Assembly (NCBI GenBank): GCA_948144175.1
Contig: CANXME010000233.1
Location: 1,116,001-1,180,000, forward strand
Length of the DNA: 64,000 bases
DNA from: Closterium sp. NIES-65
Taxonomy: Eukaryota; Streptophyta; Zygnematophyceae; Desmidiales; Closteriaceae
Direction of reading: 5' to 3'
The notes beneath the pieces were generated by a model. It had not been told where the DNA came from. It did no database searches and saw only the letters and a program-made list of their open reading frames with translations. This document shows, piece by piece, positions 30,289 to 40,278 of the stretch; the stretch's first letter is position 1, and the number at the start of each line of letters is the position of its first letter. The translations under genes were made by a program, and so were the position numbers.

Positions 30289-32025
30289 TTGACTTCGCCG
30301 GTTGAGGTCACTAGTGACTCAGGTCCTGCTGAGGGTGGTCCTGCTCGGGGTGCTGCTTCTGGGGGTGTTGAGCCTGGGGGTGCGAAGCCTGGGGGTGCTG
30401 AGCTGGAGGGTGCGGAGCTTGGAGGTGCGGAGCCTGGGGGTGCGGAGACTGGAGGTGCTGAGCCTGGGTGTGGGGAGTCTGGGGGTGTTGTGCCTAGGGG
30501 TACTGAGTCTGGGGGTGCTGCACTTGGAGACACTGAGGCGTCTGGTGAGCAGTCTCCCTGGAGCGGTCGTCTACGTAGTCGCTCCGCTAGTACCTCGCCG
30601 CTGCGCTCTCGTCGTCGACTCCCTCTCTCCCCACAGCAGCTGAGTGAGTGGTACACTAGCCGTCTGGGTAGTGCTCCTAGAGCTAGGGGCCCTGCTGTGG
30701 GAGGCGCTGGTGCGGGTGACTCTGCTACTGGAGTTGTTTATGCTGGAGGTTCAGGAGCCGTTGAGGGTGCTAGAGCTGGAGGTTTGGGAGCTGCTGGTGG
30801 TGTTGGAGCAGGAGGTTCGAGAGCTACTGGTGGTGCTAGAGCTGGAGGTTCGGGAGCTGCTGGTGGTGCTGGAGTTGGAGGTTGTGGAGCTGCTGCAGGT
30901 GCTGGCGCTGGAGGTTCAGGAGCTACTGCGGGTGCTGACGCTCAAGGTTCTAAGTCTGCTGTTGCGCGGTCTCCTTGGGGTAGCCGCCTTCGTCCGCGTG
31001 TGCCTCTCACCTCACAGCAGCTGCACGACTGGTACTGTCGCCGTTAGGGTCGTGCTTCTGGAGCTCGGGGCTCTACTGCTGGAGGTACTTCTGTTGACGT
31101 CGCGGGAGCTAGGAGTGGTGCTGGTCTCGGAGGTGCTCGTACTAGAGGTACTGGAGCTACTAGGGATAGAGGTGCTGAGCCTAGGGGTGCTGCTGCTGGT
31201 GGAGCTGGTCCTGGAGGAGCTGGCGCTGAGGGTTCTGGAGCTGCTGGGGGTGCTAGAGCTACTGGGGGTGCTGGAGCTGCTGGTGCTAGTGGCACTGCAC
31301 AGCCCCGCCTGTTCCTTGCTCCACCGTCTCTGTCATCTCAGCCACCGTCTTCCTCTATGCGTCGCCAGGTTCTTAGTCTCCCATCATCTACTGGTCTTCC
31401 GTTACAGCTTGGCTCACCGCTGCCTGCTCCTTCTCCTTACACTGAGTCGACAGGGGTTCCTACTGAGCGTCATGAGCTTGCGTCGCGTCCTGTCTCGCCT
31501 GTCCATCCTGGTCCTTCCGGTAGTCGTGCTCCTCGTTCGCGTCAGCCGGCGGTCCCCGGCACCCACCTCGTAGTCCGTCGTCCTTCCTCTCCTCCGCAGC
31601 GTGTTCCCCTGCCGTCCCCTCCTGCATCTTCTCTGCCTACCGTTCTTGAGCATGAGTCTGATCGCACCCGTGCTGCTCACCCTACTATCACGCGCCTGCT
31701 CGCCACAGTTGTTACTGACCCGTCGTTTAAGTCTGCTGCTACGTCTGCCTTAGTCGCTGAGCTTGTTGACTTTGCTGCTGCCTGTCGTCTAGAGTATGCC
31801 GCTGGTCTGGTTGCTCAGTCTGAGACTGTCTGTCCTCCATCTGTCGGGGGTGAGTGTGCTCTTGGCAAGGATGTCCTTCAGGACAAGCAGGAGGATCTTG
31901 AGTGTCTTGCAGCCGCTGCGCCTCATCTCGTGTCCATGGTGCTTACCCCTGAGGGAGACCCGGATGCTCCAGACATCCCGACCCTGCGCTCTTACGCTGA
32001 GGCGATCACGGATGAGTACTCCTCT
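30289..32025 (+). pseudogene. pol: E pol: integrase-RT linker and RT approach
   Basis: Frame 1 encodes a Gly/Ala/Glu/Pro repeat (GGAEPGG type, 30340-30520), an Arg/Ser-rich stretch, QQLSEWYTSRLG, Gly-Ala repeats and QQLHDWYCRR, then TAG 31045-31047 (CAG). The same frame continues through a second Gly-Ala block to the conserved lead-in (RHELASRPVSPVHPG, VPGTHLVV, HPTITRLLATVVTDPSFKS, LVAELVDFAAACRLEYAAGL, GDPDAPDIPTLRSYAEAI) and ends at TAG 32026-32028. The linker lengths and units vary between copies but the lead-in is conserved, suggesting a constrained function. Confidence 0.85.
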
Positions 32026-32028
32026 TAG

Positions 32029-33527
32029 TGGCAGACAGCCATGAACGCAGAGATGGCATCCTGGAAGTCCACAGGCACCTACGTCGACGACGTTCCCCCT
32101 CCTGGGGCGAACATCGTCAGTGGCTGTGGATTTTTAGGGTGAAGCGGCCGCCAGGTTCTCCGCCTGTCTTCAAGGCTCATTACGTTGCTCGAGGCTTCAG
32201 TCAGCGAGAGGGAGTCGACTTCTTCCAGACCTTCTCCCCCACCCCGAAGATGACCACTCTTCGGGTACTGCTGCACGTTGCTGCTCAGCGTGACTATGAG
32301 CTTCACCCTCTTGACTTCAGCACAGCCTTCTTACAGGGCAGCTTGCACGAGGAGATCTGGCTACGCCGCCCACCTGGATTCACTGGTTCGTTCCCTCCTG
32401 GTACCCAGTGGAGCCTCTGGCGACCAGTCTACGGTCTCCGCCAGGCGTCGTGTGAGTGGCACGACACACTGAGGACAACACTTGGGTTTGCTCCGTCGAC
32501 TACTGACCCGTCGCTGTTTCTGCGCACCGACACTTCGTTGCCGCTGTTCTACATCCTCGTATACGTTGACGACTTGGTCTTTGCTACTGCGGACACTGAG
32601 GCTCTTGCTCTGGTGAAGTCGGAGCTGCAGAAGAGACACGCGTGCACAGACCTTGGTGAGCTACGCAGCTACCTTGGCTTGCAGATCACCCGGGACAGAG
32701 CACGCCGCACCATCACACTGACTCAATCACACATGGTGCAGCAGGTCCTTCAGCGCTTCAGCTTCACCTGGTCCTCAGCACAGGCCACTCCTCTGGTGAC
32801 AGGTCACTCGCTCTCAGCTCCACCTTCGGACGAGTCCGTAGAGCCGAGTGGTCCTTACCCAGAGCTAGTGGGCTGCCTCATGTACCTCATGACCTGCACT
32901 CGTCCTGACCTTGCGTACCCTCTTAGCCTTCTAGCTTGCTACGTGGCTCCTGGTCGGCACCGAAAGGTGCACATGGATGCTGCTAAGAGGGTACTACGCT
33001 TCTTGTGCAGTACATCGGGCATGGGGCTCGTGCTTGGAAGACGGAGCGACGTTGTCCTCACTAGGCACTCAGACGCTTCTTGGGTGGATGACCAGGCTAC
33101 GCAGCGGTCGTCACAGGGTTACACCTTCAGCCTTGGCTCCGGTTCACTTTCTTCGCGGTCTACACGCTCGTCTGCAGTTCTTGGCTCCAGTTGTGAGGCT
33201 GAGATCTACGCCACGGCCATGGCTGCAGAGGAGTTACGCTGGCTTACCTACCTGGGAGAGCGGCCTCGTTCTCCTCTAGTGCTGTATGTTGACAACAAGG
33301 CCGCCATTGCCTTGTGTCAGGAGCACAGACTGGAGCACAGAACGAAGCACATCGCTTTGCGTTACTTCCTGGCTCGAGAGTTGCAGCAGCGTGGTCAGCT
33401 CTGTCTTGCTCACGTGGCCAATCGGGCCAACACTGCTGATATATTCACCAAGGGACTTCCGTCCGGTGATCATCAGCGTTTCTGCACCTTGTTAGGCCTT
33501 GTGCCCACTTTTCCTCACTTGCTGTAG
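32029..33527 (+). CDS. pol: E pol: reverse transcriptase and RNase H (open)
   Basis: After TAG 32026-32028 and a 1-base deletion near 32124 (GMW became GCG), frame 0 is open to the natural TAG at 33525-33527, about 465 codons of RVT_2 and RNase H. RT: WIFRVKRPPGSPPVFKAHYV, FFQTFSPTPKMTTLRVLLHV, LDFSTAFLQGSLHEEIWLR, VYGLRQASCEWHDTLR (4 residues shorter than sisters after TTLG), YVDDLVF with catalytic Asps at 32562-32576. RNase H: HSDASWVDDQATQRSSQGY, SSCEAEIYATAMAAEEL (a short deletion removes LTDL after LTYL), YVDNKAAIALCQEHRLEH, ending FPHLL. It is one of the best-preserved RT-RNase H blocks here. Confidence 0.92.
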
Positions 33528-33875
33528 ACTTTGCTTGTACTGTGATCTGTATATATATACCTGCATTCTCGTTTTGCTAGGTAGAGATCACTGTACTGCT
33601 GCTGTTGCATATATACCTCTGCATGTGAACTGGCCTTGTGGCCCTTTGCTTGTGCTCAGTATGTTTGGTGACGTTGTGATCCACCCTGAGCTTGCTTTGC
33701 TTGTCTTGACTGGTCTTGTGACCCCTTGCTCTCCCCCACTTTGCCTATGGGGGTGTATCAAAGTATATATATGCTATATATGTTTAGGCTATAGTGGGGT
33801 AGCCAATAAGGGGTACAACCCTTTTTAGGGTTTCATACTTGTACCCAGCCCCTTTCCTGTTGCTAGATTCTGGCA
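33528..33875 (+). repeat. E 3' untranslated block, polypurine hairpin, 3' LTR
   Basis: Conserved 3' block, hairpin CCCCCA (33733-33738) / TGGGGG (33748-33753), then the 120-bp LTR 33756-33875 starting TATCAAAGTATATATATGC (TG to TA) and ending GCTAGATTCTGGCA. It is about 14 bp shorter than the 5' LTR. Target copy CTTTT follows. Confidence 0.88.
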
Positions 33876-34505
33876 CTTTTCGTAGTGCTTAGATATGGTC
33901 ATGAAGGATGAGGCAACTACTGATGTTGTTGATGCTGCTGATTCCCCTTAGTCACTTGACCCTTCTCAGGTTTTTGGACCCTTGAGGCCCCCGTGGGTGA
34001 ACTCAAATTGGCCTCAAAATGACGAAGAAGCGTGACCGAACATCGATTATGCAAATTCCGGGGATGGTGAATTATGGGTTCGTGATGACCTTTCTAAGAC
34101 GTTGCCAATTCCTACCTCCCCCAAGATCTCCTAAGAGCCCATCTGATGTGGACAAGGATGCCGGCCCACCCTCTCCACAGGAACCATCAAGCTAAGCACA
34201 AGCACCAGTCATATTGGATAAAGAAGCAAAAGGGAGGCATGTCACAGCGGGAGTGTGCAAGAGAGGGCCGCTTCAGTCCCAAGGCCATCCGTGATGATGA
34301 GGTCACTATTTGATCCGCGCACTCATGACGTAAGCGGCTCCATGGCAAATGCCGCAGATCATGCTACCCTGACATGGACTTGGAAGTCTACAACAAAGCA
34401 GGCCTGTGAGTCTTAATGCTGTCAAAGCAGGCACACCGCTGCAGTAGCTATTTCAGCCCTTGGGCCGATACTACTGACTGCTGCCATCTTTCAAGGCTGC
34501 TTTCA
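33876..34505. other. Exon-like sequence of unknown origin
   Basis: Between E and K. From about 33900 to 34140 one plus-strand frame reads KDEATTDVVDAADSP, SLDPSQVFGPLRPPWVNSNW, ANSGDGELWVRDDLSKTLPI with three stops between segments; a second frame continues SDVDKDAGPPSPQEPSS. The acidic, Trp-containing composition differs from copia linkers and could be a decayed ORF of another transposon class or of a host gene. I recognise no family. The rest of the interval has no visible feature. Confidence 0.35.
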
Positions 34506-36240
34506 CTATCCTAGCTGTTGACACGGAAGGGCCCTTTCTTGCTTGAGTTGTGGCTAGCTGGCCTGCGCTGGTATCTCTGGAATCTCATTAGCGATGGTGC
34601 CTCCCTGTTCGAGTACACGTCGGGGTTCCTCCAGGCCCCCACGCCTCCCACTGAGACTGCTGCTGACGTTGGCGAGCACGTGCACTGGCGGTACCAGGCG
34701 GCCCATGTTGCATGCATGTGGTAGGCGGAGCACAACGCTATTGCACAGCTTGCTGTCCGCGCTCTAGCGGTCGACCAGAGGGCACACTTTTGTCAGGCGA
34801 CGTCGGCCCAGACTTTCTACGATGCTGTTGTTAGACACTACTCCTCCCTTTCTCCCGCCACCCGGCCACTGCGACAGCAGCTTCCATTGTTAGAGGAGGT
34901 GCAGCAGCTGGTTGAGGCGGTGAGTGTAGGTACTTGTGCTTTTGCTTGTCCATGTGGTGACGTTGGAGACGGAGGTTCAAGGGATGGACAGCAACGGCAG
35001 CAGTGTCAACCGAAGACGGTCCCTTGTGGTGTAGAGGCTGCTAGTCTAGGTGCCTGTGAGCTTGCTGACACAGGTGCAGTTCCTGTGGAGGCTTTGCACA
35101 CCTTCACACTCCTCGCCACGTTCACTCGGAGACCTGGGTCTGGCCTGTACACACTGACCACTGAGTCCGCACAGGTAGTTGCGTCTGGTCAAGACGCTGC
35201 GTCTTGCTCGTGTCGGTACTCATGCACCCGTCTCTCCTCTGGCCCCACCGTCTTGGTCACCCCTCATTGTCGTGCCTGCATGGCATGCACTCCCCTCTCC
35301 TTGTCTCTGGCCTCCCCAGGTCCCTGCCCCCGCTCGCGCACTCGCCTGCACCGACGTGCCTTCCCTGCGTCGAGCGCTCCCACGCTATTTGCTACTAATT
35401 GTCCACGACTACACTCACTACACCACGGTCTTCCCGTTGCAGCGCAAGGCCGATATCCATAGTGTCATCATCCCTTGGATCGTAGCTGTCATTTGCCAGC
35501 TGAGTACGGTTCCGGCAAGACCTCCAGGTCCTGCAACTGCACTCTGACCGAAGTGGTAAGTTTTCCTCCCGCCTCCTTGAGGACTTTTGTCGTGCGGAGG
35601 GCATTGTCGAGTCGTTCAAGCTTCCGGCCTCTCCATAGCAGAATGGGATTACTGAATGCCGCATTGGCTTGATCATGGAGGTTCCTCGCACCTCCATGAT
35701 CCATTTGGCTACTCCACATTTTTTGTGGCCGTTTGCGGTCCAATACACCACGCATCAGCTCAACTTCAGGCCCCGTGTCTCTATGCCAGAGACTTCGCCT
35801 ACACTGCGCTGGACGGGGGAGGTTGGCAATGCGTCGGCGTTTAGAGTCTGGGGCCCGCTCTCCCTTGTCCGTGATACCACCGCGGGCAAGCTCTCTTCTC
35901 GCATCGCTCGCTGCATCTTCCTTGGCTTTCCCACCGACGCGCCTGGTTGGCAGTTTTACCACCCAGCCTTGTGTAGTGTCTTTTCTTCTCATAACGTCAC
36001 CTTTGGTGAGTTGGTTGGCTTCTACCGTCCTCACCCCCACACGTCTTCTCATGTCCCCCTGCCGTACCTCTTCGGCAGACCCTCTTCCCCCACAGGGTCC
36101 TGCTGTCTCAGGTGTGTCTCAGGTTGACCCGCTCCCGTTGGTTGAGCATTTGGAGGTCTCCTTTGACACCTTTGGCCCAAATGAGGGGGATGACCCTTTG
36201 GTGACAACAGAGCGGCCACTTGCCGCTCACCGCGCTTAGA
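34506..36240 (+). pseudogene. pol: K gag-protease-integrase remnant
   Basis: Gag: VDTEGPFLLELWLAGLRWYL, DGASLFEYTSGF, a TAG at 34722, then AQLAVRALAVDQRAHFCQAT, AQTFYDAVVRHYSS; the gag C-terminal half and zinc motif are missing. Protease is lost: HTFTL jumps straight to LATFTRRPGSGLYTLTTES, deleting the DSGAS segment. Integrase: LLLIVHDYTHYTTVFPLQRK, DRSG-FSSRLLEDFCRAEGIV, TAG 35636-35638 (CAG), QNGITECRIGLIMEVPRTSM and FLWPFAVQYTTHQLNFRP (the catalytic Glu of AER is retained as TECR). Frame is lost at several points. Confidence 0.8.
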
Positions 36241-36499
36241 GACTTCTCCTGGTTTTCCGCCTCTGCCGTCTTCGCTGCCTCTGCAGCTTGTTGCTATAGA
36301 CTCTGGTGTTGTTGGGGTTGGTGACCCTGGGAGTGCGGACTCTGGGGGTGCTGGTTTCTGGGGGTGCTGCGAGTCCTACTGGTGGCAGAGTCGTAAGTTC
36401 TCCTGCTAGAGACTCTAGGAGTGGACGTCAGCCGTAGCCAAGTCGGCAGAAGCCTCTCTTGCCACAGCAGCTTCGTTAGTGGGCTCTCCAGTGGGGCAG

Positions 36500-36705
36500 C
36501 CCTTGTGGCGGAGCTTGGGGTGCTGCTGCTGGAGGTGTTGGTGCTGGAGGTGCTGGTACTGGAGGTGCTGGTGCTGGAGTTGCTAATGCTGGAGGTGCTG
36601 GTGTTGGAGGTGCTGGTGTTGGAAGTGCTTGTGCAAGAGGTGCTGGTGCTGGAGGTGCTGGTGCTGGAGGTGCTGGTGCTGGAGCTACTAGTAAAATAGG
36701 TAAAG
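36500..36705 (+). repeat. K linker: GGAGGTGCTGGTGCT repeats
   Basis: About twelve copies of a 15-bp unit, GGAGGTGCTGGTGCT with minor changes, encoding Gly-Ala-Gly type or Leu-Glu-Val type repeats depending on frame. It corresponds to the integrase-RT linker of other copies. Confidence 0.8.
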
Positions 36706-36715
36706 GCGGAGAGTG

Positions 36716-37360
36716 GCAAGGCGGCTATGGGTAGGTGTGGGCGGAGGTGCTGTGGGTAGGTAGGAGGCGCCTGGGCGGGTAGGAGGCGCTGTGGGCGGGT
36801 AGGAAGCGCTGTGAGCGGCCGTAGGCACTAGCGCTGGCGGGTGATAGCGTTTCTACTAACTGCAATGGGTAAGCAGGGTGTTTTGCTAGCAGGGCGGGGG
36901 CTGGCTAGCGGGGTGCACGCTTCTAATGCGCATTTCGCTAGCGCGTGCGTGCCTCGAGGCGCGTGGTTTTTGCTAGCGTTGTGAGCGTCACTGGCGCTTG
37001 CTGGGCTAACGCGCACGCTATGCATACACGTGCAGAGTTGCTGCGCGCGTTCTGCTAGCGCGCGCTGCTCTGCTGAGCACGCTATGCTAGCGCGCGTTGT
37101 GCTGCGCAAGCACAGCAGTTGCTAGCGGTTGCTGCTAGTGTGTGACGCGCTGCTTTAGGTTAGCTGGACGAAATGTAGGAGGTAATGTGGCCCAAAATGG
37201 CTTAGGAACTTAGGCTCAAATACCATCTCAATAGTAGGTAGCGAAAGTGATGAGTTTAGAATGGGGCAGGGGTACAATTACTAGTGTCGAACAATATGTT
37301 GTACCTTAGAGAACCTCACTATAGCCTAGCACAACTAATTAAAAAATAACATATTTTACA
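36716..37360 (-). mobile_element. Element L: minus-strand LTR and leader only
   Basis: On the minus strand an LTR (37360-37225, starting TGTAAAATATG and ending TACTATTGAGA) with the family core TAGGCTATAGTGAGG is followed by TGGTATTTGAGCC (37224-37212), a primer-site variant, then GGGCCA about 50 nt in (near 37190), and a leader rich in GCTAGCG and GCGCGC units (37150-36720). Gag and everything downstream are missing where it meets K. The LTR is decayed (TGAGA end), and no partner was found. Confidence 0.6.
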
Positions 37361-37417
37361 AGAAGAGAAGCACTAGTGAAGCCTGCTTGATCCTAGGGAA
37401 GGGTTACATGCTAGCTA
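37361..37417. other. Short host segment left of element M
   Basis: 57 bp between L and M, ending in target copy AGCTA (37413-37417). Its last bases (TGCTAGCTA) would form the 5' end of the tRNA-like sequence that resumes at 40250 once M is removed. Confidence 0.5.
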
Positions 37418-37549
37418 TGTGAGAATTACTGAACAAGGAATGATTGAACTAGCAAGGAGATAGGTACAAGTAGGAAAACCTAGCAGTGTTGTACCCCATG
37501 TAGTCTACCCCACTACAGCCTACATAGACTATGTCATATATGTTTGACA
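37418..37549 (-). repeat. M 3' LTR (132 bp)
   Basis: Minus-strand start TGTCAAACATATATGACAT at 37549, end AGTAATTCTCACA at 37418. Adjacent (37550-37575) is the CCCCCATAGGCGAAGTGGGG polypurine hairpin. Confidence 0.9.
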
Positions 37550-37781
37550 CACCCCCATAGGCGAAGTGGGGGAGAACAAGAGGTCACAAGACCACTCAAG
37601 CAAAGCAAGGCAAGCTCAGGTGGATCACAACGTCACCACACAATCTGAGCACAAGCACAAGGCCACAAGGCCAGTTCACATGCAGAGTAATATATCAAGG
37701 TGAACAAGCAAGGCAGTGACCAAAACCTAGCAAGGGTCAACATGCAAGTGTATGTATATATAGATCACAGTACAAGCAAAG

Positions 37782-39475
37782 TCAAGAAGTGAGCAAGTGA
37801 GGCCAAGTAGGCACAAGACCTAGCATCGTACAAAAACGCTGATGATCACAAGGCTGAAGTGCCTTGGTGAAGATATCAGCAGTGTTGGCCCGAAAGGCCA
37901 CGTAAGCAAGGCGCAGCTGACCACGCTGCTGCAGCTCACGAGCAAGGAAGTAGCGAAGAGCAATGTGCTTCGTTCTGTGCTCCACTCTATGCTTCCGACA
38001 CAAGACCAGCATGGCCTTGTTGTCTACGTACAGAACTGGAGGGGAACGAGGCGGCTCTTCTAGGTCAGTCAGCAGGTAGGTGAGCCAGCGTAACTCCTGT
38101 GCAGCCATGGCCCTTGCGTAGATCTCAGCCTCACAGCTGGAGCTGAGAACAAAAGTCAAGTGGGTAGACTGCCACGAAACAGAACCGGAGCCAAGGCTAA
38201 AGGTGTAACCCTGTGACGAGCGCTGCGTAGCCTAGTCGTCAACCCAAGACGCGCCTGCGTGTCCAGTGAGGACCACTAGACTCCGCCCTCCAAGCACGAG
38301 CCCCATGCCCGACGTACTGCACAAGTAGCGCAACACCCTCTTTGCTGCAGCCATGTGCTCTGGTCGGTGTCTCCCAGGAGCAACATAGCGTGCCAAGATG
38401 CTCAGAGGGTATGCCAGGTCAGGTCGAGTGCAGGTCATCAGGTACATGAGGCAGCCAACAACCTCTAGGTATGGGCCACTCGGCTCTACGGACTCATCTA
38501 AAGGCAGAGCTGAGAGCGAATGGCAAGTAGATAGAGGAGTGGCCTGAGGCGAGGAGTACATGAAGTCGAAGCGCTGAAGAACCTTTTGCACCATTTGTGA
38601 CCGAGTCAGGGTAATGGTGCGCCGTGCTCTGTCCCGAGTGATTTGCAAGCCAAGATACCTGCGCAGTTCACCCAGATCTGTGCACATGTGTCTCTTTTGC
38701 AACTCCGACTTCACAAGGGCGAGTCCAGCAGTGTCAGCAGTAGCAATGACCAAGTCGTCGATGTATACGAGGATGTAGAACGGGGACAGCGAGGTGTCGC
38801 TGCGCAGAAATAGCGACGGGTCTGCAGTAGAAGGAGCAAATTCAAGAGCCGCAAGCGTAGTCCTCAGTGTGTCGTGCCACTCACGGGGCGCCTGGCAGAG
38901 ACCGTAGACTAGCCGCCGGAGGCTCCACAGGGTACCAGGAGGAAACGACCCAGTGAAGCCAGGTGGGCGGCGCAGCCAGATCTCCTCGTGCAGGCTGCCC
39001 TGTAGGAAAGCAGTGCTGAAGTCAAGAGAATGAAGCTCGTAGTCACGCTGAGCGGCTATGTGCAGCAACACCCTAAGAGTGGTCATCTTCGGGGTGGGAG
39101 AGAAGGTCTGAAAGTACTCAACTCCCTGCCGCTGACTAAAGCCTCGAGCCACGTAACGCGCCTTGAGGACAGGCGGAGAGCGTGGTGGCCGCTTCACCCT
39201 GAAGATCCACATGCCACTGACGATGTTCGCCCCACGTGGGGGAACCTCGTCGACGTAGGTGCCTGTGGACTTCCAGGAAGCCATCTTTGCGTCCATGGCT
39301 GACCGCCACTGAGAGGAGTAGGGACCCTCGATCGCCTCTGCGTAAGAGCGTGGGGTCGGCATGTCTGGTGCATCCAGGTCTCCCTCAGGGGCAAGCGGCA
39401 TGGACACGAGATGATGTAAAGTAGCCGCAAAACACTGGAACTCCTCCTGCCTGTCCTGAAAGACGTCCGGGGGAG
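37782..39475 (-). CDS. pol: M RT and RNase H, one internal stop
   Basis: Minus-strand frame from the deletion junction (KSPPDV fused to FQDRQEEFQCFAATL) to the natural TGA at 37782. It contains DLDAPDMPTPRSYAEAIEGP, SQWRSAMDAKMASWKSTGTY, VDEVPPRGANIVSGMWIFRV, LDFSTAFLQGSLHEEIWLRR, catalytic YIDD (38765-38754), the LTRSQMVQKVLQRF motif, and RNase H HAGASWVDD with Asp-to-Gly in HADAS, then TAG 38234-38232 (CAG of DDQAT), then SCEAEIYARAMAAQELRWLT and LARELQQRGQLRLAYVAFRA. Apart from that single stop the frame is open for about 560 codons, upstream even into the pre-integrase (39578), so the deletion joined the two domains in frame. Confidence 0.9.
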
Positions 39476-40040
39476 ACTTGAGACAAGGACACGGGAGGCC
39501 ATGCCTCGAAGACGAGGCAGGGAGGGATGACCATGTCAATGGTGCCAGAGGAGGGTTTGGTGAGACAGGAGAGGACACAAGCAGGGGGCAGACTCAGGAC
39601 CAGACCTGGACGCTGCATCAAAAACCTGACCCGACGCAGCTACTTGACCAGACACTGTAACTGGAGGAGACTCAGTAGTTAGTGTGTAGAGGCTCGACCC
39701 CGGCTGACGGGTAAGCGTGGCCAAGTGTCGGCCCGTCCGAGCACACGTGTAGTAGGTCACTCGCTGACTCGTAGGAGTGAACTGGTCAGCCCCCCCATCC
39801 TGCATGTCAGCACCACTCACCAAGTTTGTGGAGAACGAGGGGAGGTACAGTCCTGACAGGAAGCCAGACGGGGCCGTCGGACACGGTAGGACAGTGGAGT
39901 ATTGGGCAAGGACAGGACCCCCAGAGGGGTCTGCCAGGGAGACTGCAACCGACCGACTAAGCGGCGTGAGTGTGGTGCGGTCTTGAAAGAAGGAGCGGGA
40001 AGCACCCGAGTCAATGGTGAAGGTGTTCAAGACCGCAGTA
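39476..40040 (-). pseudogene. pol: M protease and pre-integrase remnant
   Basis: Minus-strand frame 40030-39536: NTFTIDSGASRSFFQDRTTL (intact aspartic protease motif), SRSVAVSLADPSGGPVLAQY, LPSFSTNLVSGADMQDGGAD, TYYTCARTGRHLATLTRQPG, then LLSHQTLLWHH; a frame change leads into LPASSSRHGLPCPCLKSPP at the deletion junction. Gag coding sequence upstream is absent. Confidence 0.87.
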
Positions 40041-40244
40041 GGCGCAGAAAAAAAAGTTTGTGGTGGGCCCTAAAAAAAAACCGGTCCCACTAGGGAACCT
40101 GCTCTGAAACCATGTGAGAATTACTGAACAAGGAATGACAGAACGAGCGAGGAGATGGGTACAAGAAGGAAAACCTAGCAGTGTTGTACCCCATATAGTC
40201 TACCCCACTACAGCCTACACAGACTATGTCATATATGTTTGACA
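40041..40244 (-). repeat. M 5' LTR (40113-40244), primer site, hairpin, GGGCCC
   Basis: LTR on the minus strand from TGTCAAACATATATGACAT (40244) to AGTAATTCTCACA (40113). Primer site 40112-40098; hairpin with one bulge GGTTCCC/GGGACC (40099-40083); palindrome GGGCCC at 40070-40065 between two A/T runs. The deletion junction with protease lies at about 40045, leaving these signals intact. Confidence 0.88.
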
Positions 40245-40278
40245 AGCTAGCCTAGTCGGTTAAGGCGCGTGTCTTTTG
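40245..40278 (+). tRNA. tRNA-like 5' half interrupted by elements M and G
   Basis: TAGCCTAGTCGG (40248-40259) matches the eukaryotic tRNA internal promoter box A (TRGCNNAGYNGG) exactly. Numbered as a tRNA it gives U8, A9, a perfect 4-bp D stem (GCCT/AGGC) with G18-G19 and A21, G26, anticodon stem CGTGT, then C32-U33-UUU-G37, i.e. a Lys-like anticodon UUU. M sits at the acceptor/position-8 region (target AGCTA) and G begins right after base 37. The 3' half should be beyond the right edge of the window. It could also be a tRNA-derived SINE head or a pseudogene; I cannot test the acceptor or T arms. Confidence 0.45.

Larger units (their letters stand above)
26806..33875 (+). mobile_element. Copia element E, full length but lacking gag core
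   Basis: 7.07-kb plus-strand element with LTRs 26806-26939 and 33756-33875 and a perfect 5-bp target duplication CTTTT (26801-26805 and 33876-33880). The leader passes directly into the zinc region at about 28190; the roughly 200-residue gag core and Gly linker seen in A-D and G are absent. Protease, integrase, linker, RT and RNase H are all present, with four to five stops, at least four of them CAG-to-TAG. Without Gag it would depend on other copies for particle formation. Confidence 0.95.
34506..36715 (+). mobile_element. Copia remnant K (gag, protease, integrase only)
   Basis: A plus-strand copia remnant without recognisable LTRs or RT. It is more diverged from the other copies than they are from one another. 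Gag begins near 34510 and the sequence ends in a linker at about 36700, where a minus-strand leader (L) starts. Both ends are therefore truncations. Confidence 0.75.
37418..40244 (-). mobile_element. Copia element M, internally deleted (minus strand)
   Basis: 2.83-kb minus-strand element with LTRs 37418-37549 and 40113-40244 (132 bp, about 8 differences, near 6%) and a perfect target duplication AGCTA (37413-37417 and 40245-40249). From its 5' end: LTR, primer site TGGTTTCAGAGCAGG, hairpin, GGGCCC (40065-40070), an abrupt jump into protease (gag and repeat leader deleted at about 40045), pre-integrase, a second deletion at about 39475 that removes all of the integrase core and linker, RT, RNase H, 3' block and hairpin, LTR. 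Confidence 0.93.
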
